Of a DNA stretch of 5,206 nt, positions 1 to 5,145 are shown one piece after another (within the stretch, counting starts at the first letter, position 1; each line of letters opens with the position of its first letter). Source of the stretch: an uncultured Chryseolinea sp. (lineage in GTDB: Bacteria > Bacteroidota > Bacteroidia > Cytophagales > Cyclobacteriaceae); the NCBI GenBank assembly GCA_946478915.1, contig CAMLER010000414.1, positions 1 through 5,206 on the forward strand. The letters are read 5' to 3'. Under the pieces are notes generated by a model. That model searched no databases, had not been told where the DNA came from, and saw only the letters and a list, made by a program, of their open reading frames with translations. Made by a program: the position numbers and the translations under genes.

Positions 1-12
1 GGCTCTTTTTTT

Positions 13-43
13 TTGTTGCCGCTAGCGTTCTTTTATACCTTTA
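13..43 (+). promoter_or_regulatory. Possible Bacteroidota-type promoter for the 70-705 gene
   Basis: A TACCTTTA box (36-43) resembles the Bacteroidota -7 consensus TAnnTTTG. TTG trinucleotides at 13-15 and 16-18 lie 20 and 17 nt upstream, where a -33 element would sit. It would give a leader of roughly 20 nt before the ATG at 70. The match is imperfect (A instead of the final G) and the region is T-rich, so this is a weak call. Confidence 0.35.
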
Positions 44-69
44 GTCCATAACGATAACCACCACTAACA

Positions 70-705
70 ATGAAATTTTCCACTGCTGCCGTTTTCCTAC
101 TGATGCTGATTTGTGTTACATCGATAGCTCAGAATTTTGAAGGAAGAGTTAACTATCAGAATACCTTCAAGTCAAAAATTCCGAATGTCACCGACGATAT
201 GCTTACCCAAATGATGGGGACATCATTAGATTATACCATAAAAGAAGGGAATTATAAAACTACGTCCAACGGAACATTCTTATTATGGCAACTCTACGTC
301 CAAAACGACAATAAGCTTTATACAAAATATGCCAATTCGAACTCAGTATTCTGGAACGATGGAGCTGAAAATAAAGATGAGGTTATTAAGTCGGAAGTAA
401 ACAAAAACGCCTTGGAAATATTGGGCCATAATTGCGATGAATTGGTCCTGACTTGCAAGAGTGGAATTCAGAAATACTATTTCACATCAAAGTTCAAACT
501 TGAGCCGAAGCTTTTCGAGAATCATAAGTTTGGAAATTTTTACGACTATGTTATCAAGTCAAAAGCGGTCCCGCTAAAGATCACCATCGACAATGTTCAG
601 TTCACTATGGAATCTGTCGCTACTTCTGTTGAACCCCAAAAGGTTGATGCTACCTTGTTTAAGTTGCCTGAGGGCGCGGTGTTGGAGAAGAACCCTTATA
701 ATTAA
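70..705 (+). CDS. Secreted protein of unknown function, DUF4412/GLPGLI-like in style
   Basis: A 211-residue protein. Residues 1-20 form a Sec signal peptide: Lys2, a hydrophobic stretch AAVFLLMLICV, and a likely cut after Ala20 in SIA-QNF. The mature part begins NFEGRVNYQN and alternates short beta-strand-like segments with polar loops. It has an ILGHNCDEL segment (about 137-145), a KYYFTSK segment, an AVPLKI segment near 187-192 and a TLFKLPEG ending. This layout (F-G-x-V-x-Y start, a central C, a P-L segment, a final FxLP) recalls the small beta-rich DUF4412/GLPGLI-type envelope proteins of Bacteroidota, but the GLPGLI signature itself is absent, so family membership is an inference. It probably acts in the periplasm or at the outer membrane; no catalytic motif is visible. 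There is no Shine-Dalgarno before the ATG, which is usual for this phylum. The stop is followed at once by a heptamer repeat block. Confidence 0.85.
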   Translation: MKFSTAAVFLLMLICVTSIAQNFEGRVNYQNTFKSKIPNVTDDMLTQMMGTSLDYTIKEGNYKTTSNGTFLLWQLYVQNDNKLYTKYANSNSVFWNDGAENKDEVIKSEVNKNALEILGHNCDELVLTCKSGIQKYYFTSKFKLEPKLFENHKFGNFYDYVIKSKAVPLKITIDNVQFTMESVATSVEPQKVDATLFKLPEGAVLEKNPYN

Positions 706-706
706 A

Positions 707-769
707 GGTAATCGGTTATAGGTAATCGGTTGGTAATCGGGTACCAGATTACCTGTTTACCTGATCACC
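707..769. repeat. Intergenic heptamer repeat block (GGTAATC-like units)
   Basis: GGTAATCGG occurs three times (707-715, 721-729, 732-740). Read as heptamers the first part is GGTAATC, GGTTATA, GGTAATC. After a central GGTACC (740-745) the same motif continues in inverted orientation as GATTACC (747-753), GTTTACC and GATCACC (763-769). The block starts one base after a stop codon. A related heptamer run follows the stop of the Lnb-like gene at 3447, so this appears to be a family of post-gene repeats in this genome. The function is unknown; a transcript-end structure or an insertion target are options. Confidence 0.8.
732..753. terminator. Near-perfect 22-bp palindrome, possible transcript-end hairpin
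   Basis: GGTAATC (732-738) pairs with GATTACC (747-753) around G-GGTACC-A; only one G/A mismatch breaks the dyad. Outer units 721-727 and 763-769 can extend the pairing imperfectly. T-rich sequence (772-779) follows. It could end transcription of the upstream gene, but there is no clean U-tract directly after the stem, so terminator function is a guess. Confidence 0.4.
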
Positions 770-831
770 ACTTTTATTTAAGCTTACCGAACTGAATTTT
801 CATGCCGAACCGAATTAATTCCGCAGTCGCC

Positions 832-858
832 TTGTTTTCAGTTGAATGCTTATCTTTG
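832..858 (+). promoter_or_regulatory. Promoter-like TTG / TATCTTTG box ahead of the Cys-rich small gene
   Basis: TATCTTTG (851-858) is an exact match to the Bacteroidota -7 consensus TAnnTTTG. A TTG (832-834) lies 16 nt upstream, slightly short for the -33 element. The box ends only 4 nt before the ATG at 863, so transcription would begin at or very near the start codon, giving a leaderless or nearly leaderless mRNA. Confidence 0.5.
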
Positions 859-862
859 AGCA

Positions 863-1033
863 ATGATTCTGCAACAGATCCTTCTTATTGCATTGTTTGC
901 ATCCGCTGTAGCTTATCTTGGCTATATTGTCTACAAAAGCTTTAGCGCTAAATCCGGCTGCGCATCCGGCTGCGGTAAATGTGGTATTGATTTCAAAAAG
1001 ATTGAAAGAGATCTTAAGGCCAGTAAGCGCTAA
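863..1033 (+). CDS. FeoB-associated Cys-rich membrane protein (small)
   Basis: A 56-residue protein. An N-terminal membrane helix covers residues 4-24 (QILLIALFASAVAYLGYIVY). A short cytoplasmic tail follows with Cys33, Cys37 and Cys40 in SGCASGCGKCG, then the charged end FKKIERDLKASKR. A single helix, a Cx3Cx2C cluster and a length near 50-60 residues are the signature of the FeoB-associated Cys-rich membrane protein family. Members usually sit beside feoB and are thought to assist ferrous iron uptake, perhaps by binding metal through the cysteines. The start is well fixed: an in-frame TGA lies at 857-859, and the ATG at 863 is the first start after it. No feoA or feoB is visible in the window, so the gene stands alone here. 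An antisense reading frame covers the same bases but shows no family features. Confidence 0.85.
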   Translation: MILQQILLIALFASAVAYLGYIVYKSFSAKSGCASGCGKCGIDFKKIERDLKASKR

Positions 1034-1157
1034 TTTCTCATCCATGCACTGGGCTGCGTAAGAGAAAGATGCGAAAAATATCGAGTTAGATATCGCGAGA
1101 TAAACGTGATGACCGCACACACAAACGTTGAGCTTTTTGCGTTCTGCGTTCAGCCTT

Positions 1158-2171
1158 TCAATAACCTCCCTCCGTACAATTCCTGCACATTTCAATTTCC
1201 TTTCTGGAATTTAATATTGTGCTCCTAAATTGATTATAAGCATCTCCATTCCATATTTCGGTAAAACTGCTTTTTGAAAGGTCGCCAAGGCTATAGTGTG
1301 CATCTTTATCGAAGCAGCAGGGAATGACTTTCCCATCCCACGTCACAACACAGCTGTGCCACATGCGCCAGCAGTGATTGTCGAGATTATTCTTAATTGA
1401 ATAAGTTCCATCGCGGTTCCGCTCATAGCGAGAGTATTTATCCTGGTTAGGGATCAAATCAGAACCATTCTTATAATCATATATCTGCGCTGATTTTAGC
1501 ACTACCTGGTCGACCCCAATAGATGATGCGAGGTCATACACCTCAGGAATTTGATGTTCATTGTTCCTGACCACAAGAAACTGGAAAATAACATGTGGTG
1601 TTGAGGACTTCATTTTCTTCTTATAGTCAACAATTCGAATCGCACCCTCTTTAACTTTTTCCAACGATCCCCCTACCCGGTACCCTTGATATGTATCCTG
1701 GCTTGTTCCATCGACTGAAATAATCAGCCGATCGAGCGACGCATCGATAATAGATCTTGCAACTTCATCATTAATAAAATGTCCATTTGTAGAAGTAGCA
1801 GTATAAATCCCTTTCGCTGATGCATATTTGACCATTTCAAGGAACCGGGGGTTCAGGAATGGTTCTCCTTGAAAATAAAACGTCAGGTAGTTTAGCGTGG
1901 GAGCAAGTTGATCGATCACGTGCCGAAATAAATTTTCGTGTAGCATACCAGTCGGCCGTGTAAAAGACCGCAGCCCACTGGGACACTCAGGACAACGCAG
2001 GTTGCACGAAGTTGTCGGTTCAATGGCAATGCTAATCGGAAGTCCTTTGATTGTCGGAGTGCCACGCCATTTTGAATATTTATAGCTTGTAAAAATTTGT
2101 GACGCATTTGCCACGCGTTTCGTCGTAAGTTTCGAAAGAAGGTTAATGCTGTCTGATAGTCCCCCGATCAT
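1158..2171 (-). CDS. Radical SAM protein with shortened SPASM domain
   Basis: A 337-residue protein. The radical SAM core begins IEPTTSCNLRCPEC, giving the CX3CX2C motif (Cys56, Cys60, Cys63) that holds the [4Fe-4S] cluster used to cleave S-adenosylmethionine. YFQGEPFLN (about 99-107) is the GGEP-like motif that contacts the SAM amino group, and STNG and SVDGTSQ segments follow as in other core barrels. The C-terminal part carries Cys267, Cys274, Cys285/286 (in GKVIPCC), then LGDL and EIWN segments and Cys329/Cys332 (CRNC) five residues from the end. This matches the start of a SPASM auxiliary-cluster domain, but the usual following Cx5Cx3C half is absent, so it probably binds one auxiliary cluster. 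The substrate cannot be told: SPASM proteins modify peptides, sugars or other small molecules, and no precursor peptide is seen. It is divergent from the Lnb-like gene, with a promoter-like TATCTTGC 4 nt before its ATG. Confidence 0.92.
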   Translation of the reverse strand: MIGGLSDSINLLSKLTTKRVANASQIFTSYKYSKWRGTPTIKGLPISIAIEPTTSCNLRCPECPSGLRSFTRPTGMLHENLFRHVIDQLAPTLNYLTFYFQGEPFLNPRFLEMVKYASAKGIYTATSTNGHFINDEVARSIIDASLDRLIISVDGTSQDTYQGYRVGGSLEKVKEGAIRIVDYKKKMKSSTPHVIFQFLVVRNNEHQIPEVYDLASSIGVDQVVLKSAQIYDYKNGSDLIPNQDKYSRYERNRDGTYSIKNNLDNHCWRMWHSCVVTWDGKVIPCCFDKDAHYSLGDLSKSSFTEIWNGDAYNQFRSTILNSRKEIEMCRNCTEGGY

Positions 2172-2174
2172 GCT

Positions 2175-2229
2175 CGCAAGATAATAGGCTTTTTGTTCCT
2201 TAGGATAAAATGAATGTTGTTATCTTGCG
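2175..2229. promoter_or_regulatory. Divergent promoter region with a 10-bp inverted repeat
   Basis: CGCAAGATAA (2175-2184) is the exact reverse complement of TTATCTTGCG (2220-2229), with 35 nt between. Each arm places a TATCTTGC box, close to the TAnnTTTG -7 element, a few bases before an ATG on its own strand: 2171 on the minus strand and 2232 on the plus strand. The arms are therefore most simply the -7 regions of two divergent promoters. A shared operator is the alternative. No well-spaced -33 TTG was found for either arm. Confidence 0.5.
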
Positions 2230-2231
2230 CA

Positions 2232-2252
2232 ATGCCTTTAGAATGCATATGA
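2232..2252 (+). other. Possible six-codon upstream reading frame overlapping the Lnb-like start
   Basis: An ATG at 2232 opens a frame encoding MPLECI and stops with TGA at 2250-2252, overlapping the ATG at 2249-2251 as ATGA. This ATG sits 3 nt after the TATCTTGC box, the same position the true start occupies in the two other genes here with such a box. It may couple translation to the downstream gene, or be chance. There is no other support. Confidence 0.25.
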
Positions 2253-3445
2253 AAAAAATCCTATGGTTCATCTGTCTTATTTGCGGTAGCGCATATGGAC
2301 AACTTTCTGAACAGTCTGTTATATCCGTACTTACATGCGGACCTTATCAGGGGGAACTTTACTCAGCGTTTGGACACAGTGCCTTCCGAATTTTTGACCC
2401 GGTACGAAATATAAACGTGGTATGCAATTATGGGACGTTCCATTTTAACCCGCCCATGTTTTACGTCAATTTTGCAATGGGTAACAACCTGTATACGCTG
2501 AGTGTTGAAGAGTATCAGGGTTTCGAGAACAGATACATCTATGAGAATAGATTTATTCATGAGCAGATTTTGAATCTTACGTTGGCACAAAAGCAAAAAT
2601 TGTTTGCTTATCTTCAATGGAATGCACTTCCCGAAAATGCGACTTACCAATACGACTATTTTTATGATAATTGCTCAACACGAATTCGCGATGTGTTGAT
2701 CGCTGCTTTGGGAGAGGATGTAAAATTCGATGAATCTCACATTACTACAAATTACTCAATAAGGGAGCTAACCGACTTCTATATCAAAAAACAACAGCCC
2801 TGGGGCGATCTTGGCATTGACATTTGTCTGGGATTGCCGATGGACAAAACGGCATCTCCGTTGGAGTATATGTTCTTACCGGATTATGTTGAGTCTGGGT
2901 TCGACCACGCCTCAATTCAGGGAGACAGCGCAACGGTTCCGCTGGTGAAACAAAAGGAAGTCATTTATGAAGCGCGTCCCGAAGAGTCGAGGAGTATGAT
3001 ACCTCACCCGCTGTATGTTACCGGGTTTGTTGCATTAGTTGTTCTGTTTATAACCATTTGGGATTTCAGAAGAAGAAAAGCTACCAATCGTTTTGATTTT
3101 TTTCTCTTTGGATTAACGGGCCTGATTGGCGTACTTCTTTTGTTCTTGTGGTTTTTTACCAACCATAAAGCAGCTGCCAATAACCTGAATTTGCTTTGGG
3201 CTTTTCCCTTGCACTGCCTGGCTGCACCAGCTTTGCCAAAATCACCAAAGTGGTTAACCGCGTATTTTCTTTTCACAACCATATTGACCCTCGGTACATT
3301 ATTAACCTGGAGCATTCTACCTCAAATGTTACCTTATGCAATGATACCGTTTGTTGCCGCGCTGAGTTTGCGTTCGTTCACCCAATTCTACTTTAGGGCG
3401 AAGCTCCATAAGCCAAGGTTTGCCCATGAGCTGCCGAAGCTGTAG
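2249..3445 (+). CDS. DUF4105 / Lnb-like lipoprotein N-acyltransferase family protein
   Basis: A 398-residue protein from the chosen start. MKKILWFICLICGSAYG is a clean signal peptide with a likely cut before QLSEQ. The ATG at 2210 would add 13 residues that spoil it and would begin upstream of a promoter-like box at 2221-2228; the ATG at 2243 is also possible. The N-terminal half is a DUF4105 domain: GELYSAFGHSAFRI with His43, NYGTFHFN (60-67), and YDYFYDNCSTRIRD (135-148) with Cys142. His43 and Cys142 are the expected catalytic pair of this papain-like (NlpC/P60-like) fold. The C-terminal half has about five membrane segments (near 255-273, 281-303, 311-328, 335-357, 359-381). This domain pair is known in Bacteroidota as Lnb, which N-acylates lipoproteins; assigning that activity here is inference from family and layout. 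Acylation would take place at the periplasmic face of the inner membrane. It is divergent from the radical SAM gene, and its 3' side is interrupted by an IS. Confidence 0.88.
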   Translation: MKKILWFICLICGSAYGQLSEQSVISVLTCGPYQGELYSAFGHSAFRIFDPVRNINVVCNYGTFHFNPPMFYVNFAMGNNLYTLSVEEYQGFENRYIYENRFIHEQILNLTLAQKQKLFAYLQWNALPENATYQYDYFYDNCSTRIRDVLIAALGEDVKFDESHITTNYSIRELTDFYIKKQQPWGDLGIDICLGLPMDKTASPLEYMFLPDYVESGFDHASIQGDSATVPLVKQKEVIYEARPEESRSMIPHPLYVTGFVALVVLFITIWDFRRRKATNRFDFFLFGLTGLIGVLLLFLWFFTNHKAAANNLNLLWAFPLHCLAAPALPKSPKWLTAYFLFTTILTLGTLLTWSILPQMLPYAMIPFVAALSLRSFTQFYFRAKLHKPRFAHELPKL

Positions 3446-3446
3446 A

Positions 3447-3469
3447 CGTTATCCGTTATTAGTTATTAG
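3447..3469. repeat. Heptamer repeats, left remnant of the IS target site
   Basis: Three heptamers, CGTTATC, CGTTATT and AGTTATT, then AG. They begin just after the Lnb-like stop codon and end exactly at the proposed IS boundary. The series resumes in phase on the other side of the IS (from 5154), so the element appears to sit inside this repeat. Units resemble the GGTTATA/GGTAATC units at 707-740. Confidence 0.75.
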
Positions 3470-3471
3470 AC
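3463..3471 (+). other. Left IS junction: target half, AG core, first bases of element
   Basis: TTATTAGAC spans chromosomal TTATT, the AG core (3468-3469) and AC, the first two element bases. All nine bases recur at 3659-3667 inside the proposed bridge RNA. A second TTATTAG at 3456-3462 is followed by TT, not AC, which favours 3463-3471 as the junction. Confidence 0.7.
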
Positions 3472-3491
3472 CCTACCATCTGCGTTGGCTT

Positions 3492-3558
3492 TGTTAGAAA
3501 ATAACAGGGGTGCGTGCTGGACGTTTTGAGCTTTGAAAAAAAATAAGCAGAGCACGCA
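3492..3558 (+). repeat. Stem-loops in the outer left end of the IS
   Basis: TGTTA (3492-3496) pairs with TAACA (3502-3506) around a GAAAA loop. TGCGTGCT (3511-3518) pairs perfectly with AGCACGCA (3551-3558) across a 32-nt A/T-rich loop, and G-T pairs can extend it outward. They lie between the IS boundary and the proposed bridge RNA core. They might be a 5' stem-loop of the same transcript or recombinase-binding structures; nothing in the sequence decides between these. Confidence 0.5.
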
Positions 3559-3636
3559 TTGGATTGTCCTGTTCTGCATTTTCCGCATCTTCACTTTCTA
3601 ATTAAATTAGGGGGCCTCTGCGCAGCCAAAGCCGTG

Positions 3637-3643
3637 ATTAACT
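3637..3643 (+). other. Candidate right-target guide (ATTAACT)
   Basis: ATTAACT is the reverse complement of AGTTAAT at 5152-5158, that is the AG core, TT, and three further bases of the right chromosomal flank. It would pair with the top strand of the right half of the target. Seven bases alone is modest evidence; its place on the strand of arm A opposite the left-target guide is what gives it weight. Confidence 0.6.
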
Positions 3644-3658
3644 TGGTTTGTATGCCGA

Positions 3659-3667
3659 TTATTAGAC
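3659..3667 (+). other. Candidate left-target guide plus core and handshake bases (TTATTAGAC)
   Basis: Identical over nine bases to the left junction 3463-3471. TTATT equals the left target half, AG the core, and AC the first two bases of the element rather than of the target. That swap matches the handshake positions described for IS621. Confidence 0.7.
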
Positions 3668-3714
3668 TGGCTCTTTTTTCTGTGCAACTTTGTTAATTGG
3701 TGCTTTCGACACCG

Positions 3715-3724
3715 TATAGGAGTT
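3715..3724 (+). other. Candidate left-donor guide plus core and handshake bases (TATAGGAGTT)
   Basis: Identical over ten bases to the right junction 5146-5155. TATAGG equals the right end of the element, AG the core, and TT the first two bases of the target flank rather than of the donor circle. This mirrors the swap seen in the target loop. Confidence 0.72.
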
Positions 3725-3771
3725 TGTTTTTGCTTCGAAAAAAGGCGCAGAGATTTTAACCCCTAATCTTT

Positions 3772-5133
3772 ATGAATAGTAAAAGTACGAAGAAAAGCAG
3801 AAGGATGAGCAACTTTGCCACTGTGAATCCCAATGCTGCAGGCATCGACATCGGTGACTCGGAAATCGTGGTGGCAGTTGGTCCAGAAAAATGCGAAGAG
3901 AATGTTCGCACCTTTGGGACTTTCACTAGTGATCTTAAGTCAATTATTGAATTTGTTTCCCATTATTCTATTGATACTGTTGCTATGGAATGCACTGGGG
4001 TGTACTGGGTGCAGCTTTATCTGCTTTTGGAGGAGCATGGAATTAAAGTAATTGTGGGAAACGCCAGATCTATTAAAAGTGTAAGCGGCAGGAAGGATGA
4101 TGAGAGCGATGCCATGTGGATTCAACGACTTCATACCTGTGGGCTCATTCGCCCTTGCTTTCAACCTGACCTTCTTAGCCGAGAGCTACGCGAGTTAATG
4201 CGATATCGAAAGAATCTTGTCCAGAATCGATCTCAATGCACCAACCGCATAATGAAAGCACTAGAACTGATGAACATAAAGGTGCATACTGTCATTAGTG
4301 ATATCGATGGTAAAAGCGGGAGAGCTATAGTAGATGCGATTCTTAAGGGGGAGCGCAATCCGGCAGCACTGGCTTTACATGCAGACCCAAGAATTAAGGC
4401 TTCACGGGAAACGCTGGAAAAATCATTAGAGGGAAACTGGAATGATGTCCAACTATTTATTTTATCAGAACAGTTCCAACTGTATGACTATTTAAATAAT
4501 GCAATTAGAAAGACTGATCATCAAATTGAACAACATCTGCTGAAAATGATAGTCTCCCGCGGTGGGCATCAAGATATTACCATTGATAAATCGATGAGTC
4601 GGAAAAGAACGACATCAAAAAACCAAATCCCTTTTCATGCGACCGCTTTCTTAAAAACGTTATTAGGAGTAAATCTTACTGCAATACCAGGCGTAAATGA
4701 ACTTAGTGCCTTATCTTTTATTGCTGAAACCGGATTTAATATGCATCGATGGCCGACCGACAAGCATTTTAAATCCTGGCTCAATGTAGTTCCCAGCACA
4801 GAAAAGACCGGAGGTAAAGTAAAAAGCGAAAAAGTTCGCAAGATTAAACACCATGCAGGACAAGTTCTCCGTGTGGCGGCAAATAGCCTACGAACATCCC
4901 ATTCGGAATTAGGTTCTTATTTTCGCAGGAAACAAACAAAAGGGGGTCCAGCAAAAGCAATCATAGCAACAGCAGATAAAATCGCCACATCAATCTACCA
5001 CATGATTAGCCGCAAAGAGGAATACAATCCAATACTATTGGTTGCTAACGGGCAAAAACGTAAACTGATTGAGATCGAAAAACTACAAAAACGACTTAAA
5101 AAACTTCAATCGGAAGTAATGGATGCGGCTTGA
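3772..5133 (+). CDS. IS110-family transposase (DEDD bridge recombinase)
   Basis: A 453-residue protein. The N-terminal DEDD_Tnp_IS110 domain has the RuvC-like acidic residues Asp26 (AGIDIGD), Glu73 (MECTGVYW), and Asp110 and Asp113 in RKDDESDAMW. A helical middle region follows, then the Transposase_20 domain from about 302: a helix-hairpin-helix-like AIPGVNELSALSFIAETG and FKSWLNVVPSTEKTGGKVKSEKVRK. The C-terminus (about 428-449) is rich in Lys/Leu/Glu and probably a coiled coil. IS110 enzymes use the DEDD site with a C-terminal serine that forms a covalent link to DNA. In the place where homologs usually show S-G-G-K this protein has Thr346-GGK, a notable departure. It is longer than IS621 recombinase (326 aa) but normal for Bacteroidota members. 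The frame is intact. The ATG at 3772 lies 4 nt after the RNA closing stem, so folding could affect translation; a second ATG at 3805, with AGAAGG directly before it, is a possible alternative. Confidence 0.93.
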   Translation: MNSKSTKKSRRMSNFATVNPNAAGIDIGDSEIVVAVGPEKCEENVRTFGTFTSDLKSIIEFVSHYSIDTVAMECTGVYWVQLYLLLEEHGIKVIVGNARSIKSVSGRKDDESDAMWIQRLHTCGLIRPCFQPDLLSRELRELMRYRKNLVQNRSQCTNRIMKALELMNIKVHTVISDIDGKSGRAIVDAILKGERNPAALALHADPRIKASRETLEKSLEGNWNDVQLFILSEQFQLYDYLNNAIRKTDHQIEQHLLKMIVSRGGHQDITIDKSMSRKRTTSKNQIPFHATAFLKTLLGVNLTAIPGVNELSALSFIAETGFNMHRWPTDKHFKSWLNVVPSTEKTGGKVKSEKVRKIKHHAGQVLRVAANSLRTSHSELGSYFRRKQTKGGPAKAIIATADKIATSIYHMISRKEEYNPILLVANGQKRKLIEIEKLQKRLKKLQSEVMDAA

Positions 5134-5145
5134 GAATTTTTGTTA

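Larger units (their letters stand above)
3606..3767 (+). ncRNA. Candidate IS110 bridge RNA with target and donor loops
   Basis: Hand folding gives a compact structure. P1 pairs ATTAGGGG (3606-3613) with CCCCTAAT (3760-3767). P2 pairs CTCTGCGC (3616-3623) with GCGCAGAG (3745-3752). P2 opens directly into two arms with no unpaired junction bases: arm A closed by AGCCA/TGGCT (3624-3628/3668-3672), arm B by CTTTTTTC/GAAAAAAG (3673-3680/3737-3744). Arm A carries ATTAACT (3637-3643) and TTATTAGAC (3659-3667) on opposite sides of a loop. Arm B carries GCAA/TTGC (3684-3687/3730-3733), a GGTG/CACC hairpin (3699-3702/3710-3713) and TATAGGAGTT (3715-3724). These three segments match the IS junctions, as target and donor guides of a bridge RNA should. 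The 162-nt span is close to the bridge RNA of IS621. It ends 4 nt before the transposase ATG. Exact transcript ends and the promoter are not known; the RNA may start further upstream (3492-3558 stem-loops). Confidence 0.82.

Noticed and set aside
815..1195. 126-codon minus-strand frame
   Set aside because: It lies antisense to the FeoB-associated gene and overlaps the 3' end of the radical SAM gene. The protein shows no coherent domain, while the opposite strand encodes a recognisable family.
2363..2650. Minus-strand frame inside the Lnb-like gene, and a similar one at 3004-3315
   Set aside because: Both are shadows of a well-supported gene with no start context or family features.
3196..3396. 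Plus-strand frame in another phase within the Lnb-like gene
   Set aside because: Composition and motifs favour the membrane-helix frame; this is a shadow.
3456..3462. The earlier TTATTAG as the left IS junction
   Set aside because: It is followed by TT, so it lacks the AC that completes the nine-base match with the RNA loop; 3463-3471 fits better.
3608..3612. TAGGG as the missing right-donor guide
   Set aside because: Only five bases match the complement of the left end, and they lie in stem P1, outside the donor arm.
3618..3625. CTGCGCAG palindrome as a protein site
   Set aside because: Most of it is explained by stem P2, which pairs with 3745-3752; no separate function is needed.
3719..3722. 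AGGAG-like string in TATAGGAGTT as ribosome binding site
   Set aside because: It is about 50 nt upstream of the transposase ATG, and the same ten bases at the right IS end precede no gene in the window. The junction-copy explanation accounts for both.
3833..4164. Short frames on both strands within the transposase, and another at 4635-4841
   Set aside because: They overlap conserved DEDD and Transposase_20 motifs in the main frame, so are shadows.
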